Shown: positions 10,955-22,797, numbered from the stretch's first letter. The stretch: 64,000 bases of DNA from Paralvinella palmiformis (GCA_025642065.1 JAODUP010000161.1:1496501-1560500); one strand, 5' to 3'. Translations and numbers: made by a program. Notes: generated by a model from the sequence alone, not told the origin.

Positions 10955-11105
10955 ACGTCCTACATGGGTAATAGAGTGTGGGACTCCTTACTGACAAGTT
11001 GTGTAGGAAGTCGGAGCTTCGAATCCCGGCCGTGGTACTATATAGATCATATAATTGTATCTCACTCATTTGAGGTAGCCCTGAGCCACATACAATAATT
11101 TCCAT
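10955..11105 (+). mobile_element. tRNA-derived SINE, separate family, relic
   Basis: A tRNA-like head with GGGTAATAGAGTGTGGGACTC followed by box B GCTTCGAATCCCGGCCG (11014-11030). A short body follows (CACTCATTTGAGGTAGCC). Confidence 0.5.
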
Positions 11106-12035
11106 TTCGGATGTTATTATGTTTTACTCTCATTCACTTAATGTGATCTGAATCATCCATAATGAGAATCACACCTCCCAATGTTGTGAACCAAGTGATT
11201 AATAACATAATAGGAAGATTATGATCCTTTTTATCCAGTGATTGGATGGGTCATGATTGCAAACACACATACACACAGACAGACAGACAGACCCGCTACA
11301 CACGCACACACCCCTTTTTATGTTTCTCTCGCCAGATCCAGGTGTCCAGTCTGATCTCTATTAAGAGTCATCTTATCAGGTGTAATGTGCTAATTTATCA
11401 CAAACATCAAACCCTAGCCGCCAGGTGTCGACCTGAGGTCCTCAGCTTTCCCATCACAGTCTCCAGTCTTTCCAAAAGTGATGATCAGTGGATAGAATTA
11501 GATCTTGGATGCTAGACATGGATCAGTGTTCACTCATGTGGAGTATCCAAATTTTCCAGCTCAGATCTATATTAATCCGTTTGTTTTACCTAATGAGTAC
11601 AACTAGGTTATTGTGACCTAACTATTGTCTCAATGCGGAAGATACGCTTTTTGCAGTTTAACAGTGTGTGAAAAGGCACTGGCACTAAGAATGAAACAAA
11701 TACTCATTTCATTATTCAGCGGAATGTTCAATCTAGTGTGTGCATGTGTGTGTGTAGGAGGGGGGGGGGGGGTGATCTGGTTAATATTATAGACTAAATT
11801 AATGTTTAAAATTGTATTTATTTACTCGATAAATTTCAAAGATAATAACCCACTATCAATGACTTCTAGAATTTGCTACAAATTGAGACAATCATGAGAC
11901 TTTGTTCATAATTAAGCATGAAGCTTCTGACCAGACCAACATATGATATAACATATAACAGAAGCATATATTTTGTAAACAAATGGGTTTGATATAATTA
12001 AGTTGTGCTGTACTTATATCTGCTTCTGCTGCCTC
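11106..12035. other. No recognised feature apart from simple repeats
   Basis: Contains a short CAGA tract near 11276 and a poly-G run near 11760 after a TGTGTG tract. Confidence 0.4.
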
Positions 12036-12039
12036 CTTA

Positions 12040-12175
12040 TTATGAAGGTTAAACAAGTGAGTAGGGGTTAAATTTGAATCCACAACCTGGGGGTTTGCAA
12101 TGCACTGTTCTAACCACTGCCCCCCCCCCCCAGCAAAGTCCATATCTAAGGAAGGGTTTGTGATTGTATACAACA
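12040..12175 (-). mobile_element. Degraded tRNA-derived SINE, family B
   Basis: AAATTTGAATCCACAACCTG (12069) followed by GGGGGTTTGCAATGCACTG and TTCTAACCACTGC is the reverse complement of a family B head. It ends in a poly-C tract. Confidence 0.6.
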
Positions 12176-12274
12176 GAACATTATCATAAATAATATAAAG
12201 TGAATTATAAATTGTAATAAGTCAGAGATGCCGAGGACTCTGTTTTAGCCTTGATACACTGACCTCTGAATTGG

Positions 12275-12370
12275 GATATAATATTGTCAAGGGGTCGGTC
12301 TGAGTTCCATTGAACCCCATAACCTAAAGATTTCTCACGTATGGTATTATCAACTACACCGAGTGAGCAT
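12275..12370 (-). mobile_element. tRNA-SINE relic, family B-like
   Basis: TTGAACCCCATAACCTAAAG followed by a pyrimidine-poor remnant and ACTACACCGAGTGAGC. Strongly diverged. Confidence 0.4.
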
Positions 12371-12954
12371 CCTGCGTTAATGATGATGATGATGAGTGGT
12401 CATATTAATTAAGAGAACAATGTAATATTTATCAAATCTCAGAATTATACATGTTGGACGACTGGATTTTAACATCTAATGTTTCTATTGGTAAACAATA
12501 GACTGCCACTTGATCATCTGAGCTAAATTAGAACATTCTCATAAACATCATCACGCCTGGGAAGCGTTAATTAAACTTGAATTAAACCTTTAATGAATCA
12601 GACTGATTACAACTCAGTCATACCATCCATGGATGTCGTTGTGATCAAAGTGAGGTGGCTCCATCTGCAGGTGTCTGCTCTAACTACACCAAATGGCGAG
12701 CTCTCAATTGTACATCAGTGCTGACAAGCTTAAAGTAATAAAACTCCCAATATCCTGGCCAGAGACCATGACGTATTCAGCCGACATGAAATAAAGCCAA
12801 TCAGCAATCATTTGACAGGAAGGATAAAGGCCATCGAAATCACTTTATTGTACTCCGGCCTCTAATTGGTGGACGACTTGTTACGTAATTCAAACCGTAA
12901 CAGCGTCATGTGACACAGTCACGTGGTCATGCGATTACCGGTAATCAGGAAGCA
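12371..12954. other. No firm feature; polyadenylation-like signal on minus strand
   Basis: On the minus strand GTACAATAAAG (about 12843-12853) supplies an AATAAA roughly 100 bp past the stop codon of the frame at 12955-13167. TCATGTGAC and TCACGTGGTCATG (about 12906-12933) are E-box-like. Confidence 0.3.
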
Positions 12955-13167
12955 TTAACTGGCTGTCGGATCACCGTTACACGTTCTGTCAGGGCTCTGC
13001 TTTGGCCTGTCAGGGCAGTCACTGCAGCTCATCACGATATCAGGATAACTTTCCAGTAAAGGGATGTTCTTTGACAGGGCAAGCCTGCGGATGACCACAA
13101 TGACGAAAACCTGACATGGCTTATAGATGGTGATAGCTTGAAACATAGTGAGGAACAGCTTGAACAA
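12955..13167 (-). CDS. Possible terminal coding exon, function unknown
   Basis: A minus-strand open frame with balanced base composition in a very AT-rich setting. It encodes a hydrophobic stretch (QVFVIVVIRRLALSK) followed by a Cys/Pro-rich end. A pyrimidine-rich stretch ending in AG lies just upstream on the minus strand (TTTATCCTCCTGATTGTTCAAG spans about 13157-13178), usable as a splice acceptor, and AATAAA lies about 100 bp past the stop. No family is recognised. It could equally be a chance frame. Confidence 0.25.
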   Translation of the reverse strand: MFKLFLTMFQAITIYKPCQVFVIVVIRRLALSKNIPLLESYPDIVMSCSDCPDRPKQSPDRTCNGDPTAS

Positions 13168-13460
13168 TCAGGAGGATAAACAGTTGGAATAATTTAGGGG
13201 AATGGACAACCAGACAAATTGTGGAAATAAACAGCTTGAACAGTCTGAGGAAATAAACAGCTGGATCAACTAGACGAACTTAAACGGCTCAAATAATCAA
13301 TACAAATCAAGTCAGAACAATTAGGGGAAGCAATTTACAGCTGGAACAATTAGAAAATACAAAGCTGGAGGGAGATTACTATTCGAAATAAATGGGCATA
13401 AAAATTCGGTGAAACAAACAGCTGGGACAATTAGAGGAAAAAGACAGCTGGGAAAATATG
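13140..13460. repeat. Degenerate minisatellite, GAACAATTAGGGGAAATAAACAGCTG-like
   Basis: About ten diverged 24-27 bp units built on AAACAGCTGGAACAATTAG. Spacing drifts and copies are imperfect. Confidence 0.75.
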
Positions 13461-14129
13461 TTAAACAAATGTCTACCTCACACAAGTTCTTGTTCGACAC
13501 CAAATTTAATTGTTTAAGTGAATCTTCCCATTCTCTATCTATCTCACCCATCAGAAGTCTCACCCTTCAGAAGTCTCATCTGTCGGTCATATCTCACACT
13601 CCTGCTATCTAATCCTAGTGACTTATGGCTGTGCCTTAATGTGGCTCAACTAGAAGTGTGGTTAGGCCACAGATCTCTAGTATCTACAAGATACTTCACC
13701 CTTCACTCTGGTCCCACAGCTAATTTTAGCTAGTCATAACTAGATGTATGGTAGTATACGAAGATATTGACATCAATACAACATCTAGTTATTGTTATAC
13801 ACTTAATGGTCAAGGTTTAAAATGTTAACTTTGATTAAATTTAAAACAATTAGTCCATGATTCGTTTGTTTGTTTGTGCACACATGAAACCATGCACATC
13901 TGTGTATGCGTTTACTATTATAACATTCAGTATAAATAACTCATTAATCCTGTATAAAATGGGAAACAGATGTTAAAAATCGTCAAACAGAGAAATAAAC
14001 ATACAAGGTAGAGGGGAGGGGGGTTGGTATATCATTATATCAGTGACAGTCTCATAATGATATTCTTTGTTTGACATTTATTGCCAGTTAAATAGGAAGC
14101 AATAGTCATTTAGGATAGGGGTAAGAGCC

Positions 14130-14130
<1 letters not shown>
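13461..14130. other. No recognised feature
   Basis: A short CAGAAGTCTCACC tandem lies near 13550-13580. Otherwise nothing. Confidence 0.4.

Positions 14131-14131
<1 letters not shown>

Positions 14132-14169
<38 letters not shown>
14132..14169. repeat. (TA)n microsatellite
   Basis: Uninterrupted TA run. Confidence 0.9.
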
Positions 14170-14171
<2 letters not shown>

Positions 14172-14247
14172 ATAAGATAATACTAAAATTGGATAAGGGG
14201 ACGCCAGTGTCTTGAGATTTACAAAGAGATTATTGAGAGAGAAATTA

Positions 14248-14485
14248 ACTGGCACACACACAAATGAACACACACAGAGAGACACACACAAACAAACAGA
14301 CACAGAGAGACAAACACAAATAACAAACATACACGGAGAGACACACATACAAACAAACACACACAGAGACACGCGCAAACAAATACACACGCAGAGACAC
14401 ACACAGACAAACACACACAAATAAACAGAGACAAACAAACACACACAGAGGGACACACAAACATACACGAACACAGAAGAGAGAT
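14248..14485. repeat. Cryptically simple ACAC/AAAC/GAGA tract
   Basis: Mixed CACACA, AAACAAAC and CAGAGAGACA words throughout. Because stop codons cannot form from these words, long Cys/Val/Phe-rich frames appear on the minus strand and Thr/His/Gln-rich ones on the plus; none are genes. Confidence 0.9.
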
Positions 14486-14654
14486 ACTCACAAACACCAC
14501 AGGTAGTGGTAACAACTTGTCCCAGGTGTAAGTGGTCTTGCTCAGTACAATTGACTAGATAATCTCTTATGTTGAGTTCACTTAAAGACCAAACTAGGAA
14601 AATGTCACCATTTTGATATTTCACGTGCAAAATGCACTAGCACAGAGATTTGAT

Positions 14655-14840
14655 TTGTCCAGCCTGTGAACGCAGGTCACACCTGGGACAATTATATACC
14701 CTTAGGTGAAACACTCCAGGGAAACATATCCCACAAACACAGGTTACAATAAGCCAGATTCGGACACACAACCTGCAGATTCTTCAGCGGGGTGCCCTAA
14801 CCTGTGTGTGGCATCAAAATGCCCTACACCAGCACAGATA
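14655..14840 (-). mobile_element. tRNA-derived SINE, family B
   Basis: Body with CAGGTCACACCTGGGACAAT, then CAGGGAAACATATCCCACAAA, then a head on the minus strand. Similar in layout to the copy at 34645. Confidence 0.6.
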
Positions 14841-15167
14841 ATTAAAAATATAGTAACTAGATGATTCTTCTTAGGAGATATAATCTAAAATAATCACTTT
14901 TCATAATTGTATATATATACAGGAATCAGTTATAACCCATTATCTGATGAGTGATATGAACACAATAAGGGACATCTACAAAATCTTGTGAATCGTCTAT
15001 GTTAGTAGTTATCTAACGTTCCATGTAATATAGAGAACAATATTTGCAAGAATCCATGTTTTCATGCATAAAACTTACCATCAGATCCCTAAAATAGATA
15101 TTTATAGTTTGACCATTAATTGATAACTGGTTTGCAGATTCAGAAGATTTATACTATCAGCTGTCTC

Positions 15168-15168
<1 letters not shown>
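14841..15168. other. No recognised feature
   Basis: AT-rich sequence. Confidence 0.4.

Positions 15169-15169
<1 letters not shown>

Positions 15170-15206
<37 letters not shown>
15170..15206. repeat. (TA)n microsatellite
   Basis: Uninterrupted TA run. Confidence 0.9.
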
Positions 15207-15867
15207 TAATCCATTTTAAAAAAAACACCACTTTGCTCTGAAGCTAATTCCAAAAAAATTAACAATCTAATTTGTCATAATGTAATGAAATAATGTAAAT
15301 TCCCTTATTGTTTTAGTTTTTTTGCTCAATTTATTATTCCAAGTTGTGTCAGATGTGGGAGATTTCCCTGGAATCTTCATCTGCATATTTACATAAACAA
15401 GATGCACCAACAAGAAGGAGATGATTAGACAATAAAGTAGATGAATATGCACATATTCTTTTCATGCTCCTTCAAAGACATTCCAAATTCGTAGAACTCT
15501 CTATCTTAAAGGTTTCTCACAATTAACAGATCCCGAAGTATATGTGAAATTGAGAAAATACAGAGGACAAACTACAGATATGGTTTTAGGAATTCCTGAC
15601 CGTTTAGTAACCATGTGGTAATGAAATGTTGCGCTGTTATCTAGTAAAATATGTTGTTGTGAAAATTAAATTGAATATAAATTATTTAGATTTCTGTATA
15701 TGTTAACAAATAAATTCTGAAAACAGTAAAGTTGTTGAAACTTCCCGTCCCATTTTGAAACGCGAAGTTGGCATACAAACAAATGTATACTAAGTTCATA
15801 TTTTACAAAATGGTGCACGATCAGATGTATCATGATTTAATCATGCCGATGCTGTACTCAATCAAGT
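15207..15867. other. No recognised feature
   Basis: AT-rich. CCGTCCCATTTTGAAACGCG near 15746 is loosely reminiscent of the GC-rich repeat that follows. Confidence 0.35.
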
Positions 15868-16041
15868 GGCCGCCCATCTTACAACCGCGATGCTTGTGGT
15901 GAGGTTGCGAAATGGGAAGGTCAGGTTTTAAAACGGGCAGGGTTGCGAAACGGGCCGCCCATCTTACAACCGCGATGCTTGTGGTGAGGTTGCGAAATGG
16001 GAAGGTCAGGTTTTAAAAAACGGGCAGGGTTGCGAAACAGC
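15868..16041. repeat. GC-rich 85-bp tandem duplication
   Basis: Two nearly identical copies start at 15868 and 15953 with GGCCGCCCATCTTACAACCG and end in GGCAGGGTTGCGAAAC. They differ mainly by a 2-base A-run insertion and one substitution near the end. Confidence 0.9.
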
Positions 16042-16236
16042 CATTACAATAATATCTTAAGATGCGTCATAAAAGAACATAATTGTTCGTATTAAATATT
16101 ATAAATAGATTAAATCAGTCAAAATTGAGAGCAATAGTGTAAATTAGGTACTTATATCCTAACTACTTTATAGACAGTTCCATTCTCACTTATCTATAGA
16201 AGGACGTCACATTATATATAACAAATCTTGTATATA

Positions 16237-17749
16237 CCGTATATACTCGTGTATTGGCCACACCTTTGATACCACGAAATTGCCGTCAAAAGCGAGTGCG
16301 TCTTAAACACGGGTCAGTCTTAGGGGGAAATACAATAATATTGTTTTTCAATATTAATAATGAATATATGAACAAAAAACTAATTAATTAGTTGTATTTT
16401 CGCTGTTGTCTTTCGAAGCCAAACTTAATCGTGATAACCTCCATGATTATTTAATCTCTAATTAGTGACCTGACCACAAAGTGTAAAGTTCACAGGCCTC
16501 CAAGGTCATCGTCTTAACGGGCGACAATATTGCCCATGATCTTTAGGTGTTCGATTGATCATGTGTATTTGGTTTTTGTAACAACACGTAACTGTTTATT
16601 CATCCATTGTGAAGGCATGACTACAGAAATAACTAAATGACCATTATAATTCCTACATAGTTGATAAGATTATCCAAACAAGTTATCTGCCATCTGCCAT
16701 GCTAACAAGTCCCAGTCACTGTCTGTTTAAGAATTTAGCGGACAATTTCATGTTGAGTTGTTGCACATTAGAAGTCTAAAGATGTAATCATCACTAAAAT
16801 GGATATTTTCGCAGACCCAGTGAGCAGCGTGACGTTGGCCTGTTGTCAGTTAATAATTTATGGTAACGTAGTCAGGGTCAGACTGTCACTCGTACCAAGG
16901 CCGTCTGGGAATGGCCAGCACCTGGTGATTTATTATCTAGAGATGTCAAATGATCCGGATCGCAATTAATATCTTTGATGCACAGGAATCCAAAAAGCAC
17001 AGGAATCCAGAAAAGTATGACAGTCTGATCCTACAAAAGGTGTAGGTCCAAATCGGCTGCGTTACGAAAATGGCCGCACTATGACCAAAACGGCCGGCTC
17101 CATAAACTATTAGAGGCAGATGTTATTTTGGGTCTATCTAAGACTAAGACGTCTCATTACTATCGAAATGTGTGAGCGTGTGTAATTGAATGGAACGGTA
17201 AATGAGGCCACGCAAAGAATGACCTTATAAAAGCCACATCAAAGGAAAACGATTACAGCAAACATGGGTTAATTACTTCCAAAGCTGGCATATGGGAACT
17301 ACTAATAAACTACTTCAAACAGCATTACGGAAACGAACGCACAGCAGCAGAGCAACCTGAAGCGACCGTTGTTACCTATCGTCATGAACACAGTGGGTGA
17401 AAACGGCCTGAGATTAAATCGACCCCGGCATTATTACCAAATCGTTCAAGAAGTGCTCTATCAGCAATGATTTAAATGGCACGGAGGATGATATATTGTG
17501 GGATGAACAGCATGACAAATCTGACACTGACTTCGACGAAGAAGGCGAGGACATGTATGATGATATGATGACACATGAGCAGATACAACAGATGTTCAAT
17601 GAAGACAGTGATGATGATGAATTTTGGGGTTTTGAATAAATTTGCTGATTTTAGTGCGTCTTATACACGGGTTCCACTCTGGGGGGTTCTTGGTCCTAAG
17701 ACCCGGTGCGTCTGATAAACGAATGCAGCCTATACACGAGTATATACGG
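16237..17749 (+). mobile_element. Pogo/Tigger-like DNA transposon, 1.5 kb, defective
   Basis: Terminal inverted repeats CCGTATATACTCGTGTATTG (left) and TATACACGAGTATATACGG (right) are flanked by TA on both sides (16235-16236 and 17750-17751), the target site of the Tc1/mariner-pogo group. The right part holds a plus-strand transposase C-terminus with frame breaks. The left 250 bp matches the element at 1-227. At 1.5 kb it is shorter than autonomous pogo-like elements (usually over 2 kb), so part of the transposase has been lost. Confidence 0.9.
17360..17639 (+). pseudogene. Pogo/Tigger-like transposase C-terminus, broken
   Basis: From about 17360 one frame gives KRPLLPIVMNT. A one-base shift then leads to WVKTA-stop-D-stop-IDPGIIT (stops at 17409-17411 and 17415-17417), followed by KSFKKCSISNDLNGTEDD and an Asp/Glu-rich tail ending SDDDEFWGFE-stop (stop 17637-17639). 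The KSFKKCgISNaLdGtEDD block is characteristic of the region after the DDE catalytic core in pogo/Tigger-type transposases. The catalytic core itself was not recognisable upstream. Confidence 0.85.
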
Positions 17750-17819
17750 TAAATCAACCAACCTGGAATTATATTAATTAGCCCGATTGCGTGCCTAATT
17801 GTTCTAGATGTGAACCCAC

Positions 17820-18185
17820 ATTATAATTATAATATCACAGTCTGAACATCTACTAATTATGACACCATATTAGTATAGTATAGCATTCTGAAAATCTGTC
17901 TAAATTGTGACACCATATTATTATAGTATGACAGTCTGAACTTCTTCCAGAATTGTGACACTAAATTATTATTATTATTATATGAAAGTCTGAACATCTG
18001 CCACAGTTGCGACGCCAAATTAATATAATTATTAAATGACAGTCTGTCAACATCTGCCAAAATTGTGACACTACAATATTATTATAATATGACAATCTGA
18101 ACAACTGCCAAAATTGTGACTCCATATTATTATATGATAGTCTGAACATCGGCCAGAATATCTGAATACCTGTCTGAATTATCAC
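17820..18185. repeat. Minisatellite, about 50-60 bp ACAGTCTGAACATCTGCC unit
   Basis: About seven imperfect copies of GACAGTCTGAACATCTGCCA, a AAATTGTGACACCA block and an ATTATTAT linker of variable length. Confidence 0.85.
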
Positions 18186-18335
18186 ATCAAGAACCATCTA
18201 ATTGTTTATTAAGTCATTTCAGGAAGGCCTGTTTCTAAACACAGAAACAAGGAACCACCAAAGATGGAAAAAAACTGAAAACATCAATAACCTACCATTT
18301 TGTTAAAATAAGATGACAATCCCCGGTTAAATGAA

Positions 18336-18480
18336 ATTCATGACTTCATGAACTGTTCATGAATGGCCATGACCTGTTCGTGAATAGTTCATGAAATATT
18401 CATGAAATATTCCATGACTGGTTCATGAATGGTTGAAGAATATTTCATCAATCTGAAAAGGTTCCTGAACCATTCATAAC
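18336..18480. repeat. Palindromic TTCATGAA repeat block 1
   Basis: About ten copies of (T)TCATGAA(N) words such as TTCATGAACTGTTCATGAA in tandem and inverted arrangement. Confidence 0.85.
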
Positions 18481-18492
18481 TTGTACATAAGG

Positions 18493-18680
18493 TCTAAGGG
18501 CAGCTCTGTGGCCTAACTGGTGGTGCTGTTGACCACATATCAATAGTACTTGGGTTCAAAGCCCAGCTAGGCTAAGTCAGAAGGGTGTTTCATCTTTCAC
18601 TTCGCCTCATTACCTTTGGAGGTAGCTCGGCCAATTTAGCCTACCTTGTGCACAAAAGAGGCCACAAAACACCAAAATTA
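18493..18680 (+). mobile_element. tRNA-derived SINE, family A
   Basis: tRNA-like head with box A TGGCCTAACTGGTGG (18509) and box B GGGTTCAAAGCC (18552-18563). The family A body follows: TTTCACTTCGCCTCATTACC, then TTTGGAGGTAGCTCGGCC, then TAGCCTACCTTGTGCAC. It ends near an AACAACATTT tail. Confidence 0.8.
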
Positions 18681-19179
18681 ACAACATTTTGTACCTAAGG
18701 TCTTAAAATAATTTTAGATTCTATTATACATAAAGCTGTTGGTCTTATACATAAAATAACAGTTTTAACATCAAAAGATAATCTATTTGATTGAATATTC
18801 CGAACAATCGTGGACAATAATAGAAGAAATGAACACCAACAGCTGTCAGGAGACAGCTGGTAATGTAATATAATATACCAATGTGAAACAATTCTATTAT
18901 ATGTCATAATTCATATATAACCAGTCACTGTAAACAATAAACAAGTAAACTCATATCAAGTTCAATGTCACATAACCATACGTTTTAGCGGGAAACCTTA
19001 GGCGGCAAAATACGCTTAAGCACCTCGAAGGAAGATCTCTCATAGTTGATTAGTTGATTAGAGTTATTTACTAATAATACCTGAGGTATATGGCCAATGG
19101 GGGAACTACCAGGGAAACATCTAAAAAAATACTCGTATGACTGTCACATTCAAAACAACTGTAACTCTGAAGCCCCGAT
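18681..19179. other. No recognised feature
   Basis: AT-rich. Short inverted CAGCTGTC/GACAGCTG near 18840. Confidence 0.4.
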
Positions 19180-19280
19180 GAAATGAAACTCATGACGTGA
19201 TGAACTGTTCATGAACTATTCAAGAAAATGTTCACATGACTGGTTCATGAACAGTTCATGAAGGGTTGAAGAATATTTCA
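19180..19280. repeat. Palindromic TTCATGAA repeat block 2
   Basis: Same words as block 1, including a CTGGTTCATGAACAGTTCA core. Confidence 0.85.
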
Positions 19281-19504
19281 TGAATCTGAAACACCGACAC
19301 AACTTGCCATTCTACCAGCTAATCCACTTACTCCACCAAGAGGCCAGCTTCGTATCTTGACTAGTTGGTAATAACTAACCTAGGGGCGAATAAAATTAAG
19401 GGCGATGGTTCGGGAAGGCGAATCTAAAACGGGAAAAATTAACAGCGAGGCAGATGAAATCGAGTTCCCCAGCATCAGACGATCAGTTTATGAACAGTTA
19501 CGGA

Positions 19505-19625
19505 GATGATGATGATTGGTGTTTTATGGTCACTTTTGTGCACATGACAGACTAAATGTGGTGCGCGACTCCGATTGTAATGAAGCAAAGTCAAAGATGG
19601 CACACCCTTCAGATATGTATGAACA
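19505..19625 (-). mobile_element. Truncated SINE, family A
   Basis: Body end only: GGTGTTTTATGGTCAC, CTTTTGTGCACATGACA, GTAATGAAGCAAAGTCAAAG. The tRNA head is missing. Confidence 0.65.
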
Positions 19626-20050
19626 CTGGCTCAGTTGTCTATGAACTGCATCAAATGTTCATGAACTATTATGCTGTAGTATTCATGAAGTGTTCATACA
19701 TACTTCATTGAGTATTGAGTTCATAAAATGTTCTTGAATGTTGTAGTTTCACGAATAGGGCCATTTTATGTTGAAGAATCATTCATGAACTGTTCATGAA
19801 CTCAATACTTGTGTAGTTTTTGAACAATTCATCAACTGTTCATAAACTCTATGCCTTGAATCGTTCATGAATAGGACAATTTCATGTTCAAGAACCATTC
19901 TTGAACTGTTGATGAACCATGTGCATTGAAATATTCATGAACCGTTCCTGAATAGGACCATTTCATGTTCAAGAACCGTTCATATGCTGTTCATGTATTC
20001 TGTGCTTGAACTGTTTATGCATGATTCATGAATAGTTGATGATCTTTTCA
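19620..20050. repeat. Palindromic TTCATGAA repeat block 3
   Basis: Longest block, about 20 words of the type GTTCATGAACTGTTCATGAA, with a looser higher-order period of about 100 bp marked by AATAGGACCATTTCATGTT. Confidence 0.85.
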
Positions 20051-20174
20051 CCAGGGAATGTCATGGTATATTATCAGAAACGTGATTATCCTGTCACTGT
20101 CTACATAGTGGTGACATTGTGTGTGTGTGTGGGGGGGGGGTGCTTTAGTATTACTGGCACACACAATCATGAAC

Positions 20175-20936
20175 ACAAACTGTGAAATGAATTTTCATGC
20201 TGAGAGTATATTGCCTCACCAATTTCTTGGAATTATTTTCCCTTTTATGAAATTAAATTTGTAAGAAACTGGAAATACAAGACTTTGTCACTCTTAGCCT
20301 ATGACGCAATGAACCAGTATATATACATAACCATTAGTAATTGATGGCATCTGTGCAAAATACTAAAGTATATTATTATTATATAATTTGGCGCTATTTT
20401 TTCATTAGACACAAGACACTACAATTAAATGACATTCAAGTCATCTAACACAGGAAGTCAATCATACACACACAAAAAAAGATTCATGTACATACTAAAA
20501 AAACAACAACTTGGCATTCTGTCTTAATTAAACTAATTCTGTAATCATTAATGAACCGAAATCAAACTGTGAAATGAATTTTCATGCTGAGAGTATATTG
20601 CCTCACCAATTTCTTGGAATTATTTTCCCTTTTATGAATTTAAATTTGTAAGAAACTGGAAATACAAGACTTTGTCACTCTTACCTATACCAACCGTATA
20701 AACATAACCATTAGTAATTGATGGCATCTGTGCAAAATACTAAAGTATATTTTTATTATATAATTTGACGCTATTTTTTCATTAGACACAAGGCACTACA
20801 ATTAAATGACACTCAAGTCATCTAACACAGGAAGTCAATCATACACAACAACAAAAAAGATTAATGTATATACTATAAAAACAACAACTTGGCATTCTGT
20901 CTTAATTAAACTAATTCTGTAATAATTAATGAACCA
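20175..20936. repeat. Tandem duplication of about 380 bp
   Basis: The block from AAACTGTGAAATGAATTTTC to TTAATGAACC occurs at about 20177-20557 and again at 20564-20935, with only a few percent difference and small indels. Both copies carry the same (AT-rich, non-coding) content. Confidence 0.95.
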
Positions 20937-22758
20937 GGAGAATCAATGTCAGAACATATGTTTATCGGTTTCATTACTTAGAATTACTATTTATGTTCAT
21001 AATTTTATAACCAAATTATTTATCCATTTTTTGTATCTTAAAGGCCCACTTTTAAGTGGATGACCTGGGTAACATCAGGACAGAGATACATGTGAATTGT
21101 AAACATCGTCTACAATTTTGAACCAAATCATTGCACTATTTTAATTGCCAGGTAATTCTTTAATCACAGAATAGCATTTATTGATCAGCAAAAGGTCAGA
21201 TAATGCTACAAGGAGATTATTTAACTATAGCCTGTACCGTTTTTTTGGTAACAATCTGTACATTAATTGCCGGGGTTAACTCTATAATCATATACCAACA
21301 TAACTTCCAGAGAAGGATAGGTCTATCTGAACATTTCACTTTGGACGGTATCTGAGTTGTCCCATACGGATGGAGTTAAGAAGAAATCAGAAACATTACT
21401 GAATATTTCTAAATTGGTAACTGGTAACTGCATTAGCCAAATAAACATCACCACAAAATATATAGACAGTAACCTTTCTGACCGAAGACATGCAAAAATA
21501 AGAGAAAACTGTAACAGGACAAATCTTAACTCCCTTGAGATTAAAAGGTGACAAGAAGTGATCAAAGATGTAGTTAGATCAATTTTTTAAATCAAATAAA
21601 ATATCCAGAAAATGACAGACGTCATGTCATGTTCTGTTAGAATTCTTGGAAAGACGACTGACAACAAACTAGCCAGTTGATGTAGGCGATACAGAGCTGG
21701 TATTAAGGACAAGTTGTACGATGACAGGTAACATCCACGAATCTCATCACTATCTATCAGTCAGCCAAACTGCTTAAAAGCTTAATGGGTCGAGTCATCA
21801 ATATAACTAACAGCTGCGTACTCATCAAGGTTAGATAGGATATATGTAAACATTGACCATTATCATGATTAGAAATTAGATTTCGTCCAATGACGGTAGT
21901 TATAGAAGAAATACATCACGTGACATTGGCATACAGACAAATATACATCGGGGGGGGGGAGGAAACCAATCACTGGATACTGTAACTGACCAAACACGCA
22001 CTCTGTCACACAGATTGTCACAAGAGATTTATAAAAATAAAATACAATCAACACTCAACTGCCAAGGCTGCTTTTGGGAGATAAATAATTCTATGTAAAT
22101 TTTGCTCCCTCACGTTGCGGTTTATTGTACACCTCTCTCTAAATATTATTATTAAATATAGCAGTATTATTTGAAATATGGTTGGCATCACCATAAATCA
22201 AACGAATAATATTAATAGCTTGATATTATATTAAACTAGATATTTACAATCAGGTACATCTATAATTACTAATACAAATCCTGCTGCTCAGTACCTGTCA
22301 ATGTTATAAACTTAATCCAAATATGTACTGGTACCTCAGTCTTTAAAGATCATTAATCCTCCTTGTAAAGCTGTCATCTGTTAAAAACATCAGAACCTTT
22401 CCCCAAAAAATATTTATAATAACATGTGATGGGGCTATATATTTAATGTATTTTGATAATCTATTTTCACATTTATAATCAACAGTCACACTTTTATTAC
22501 CACAATAATTAATTATGAATATTACTAATTATATATGTATTTCATGTCTTGTGTTATGTTGGAATGTATGTTTTGATAGTATGATAAAAGTGGTCTCTGG
22601 CTAAGTAAATATTATTGTATGTTTGTATGAGAAATAAAGATGGTTATACAAAAAAACTTAAAAACATGTGATGAAGTCATAAAATTTAATTCTTATCTAA
22701 GTTTGAAGTATATATTTATTTGATATTCATATTAACAAGAAACCATCATATTACATAA
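20937..22758. other. AT-rich stretch, nothing recognised
   Basis: Overlapping sense/antisense frames at 21323-21565 have no domain. AATAAA-type words near 22640 could be polyadenylation signals, but no gene supports them. Confidence 0.4.
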
Positions 22759-22760
22759 AA

Positions 22761-22762
22761 TT

Positions 22763-22797
<35 letters not shown>

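Noticed and set aside
14106..14630. 174-codon Cys/Val-rich membrane-like protein
   Set aside because: Comes from a GT/GA-rich low-complexity tract; the complementary strand is open too.
19400..19505. Short coding-like frame (MVREGESKTGKINSEAD...)
   Set aside because: Only 34 codons, no splice signals of quality, no family recognised; sits between palindromic repeats.
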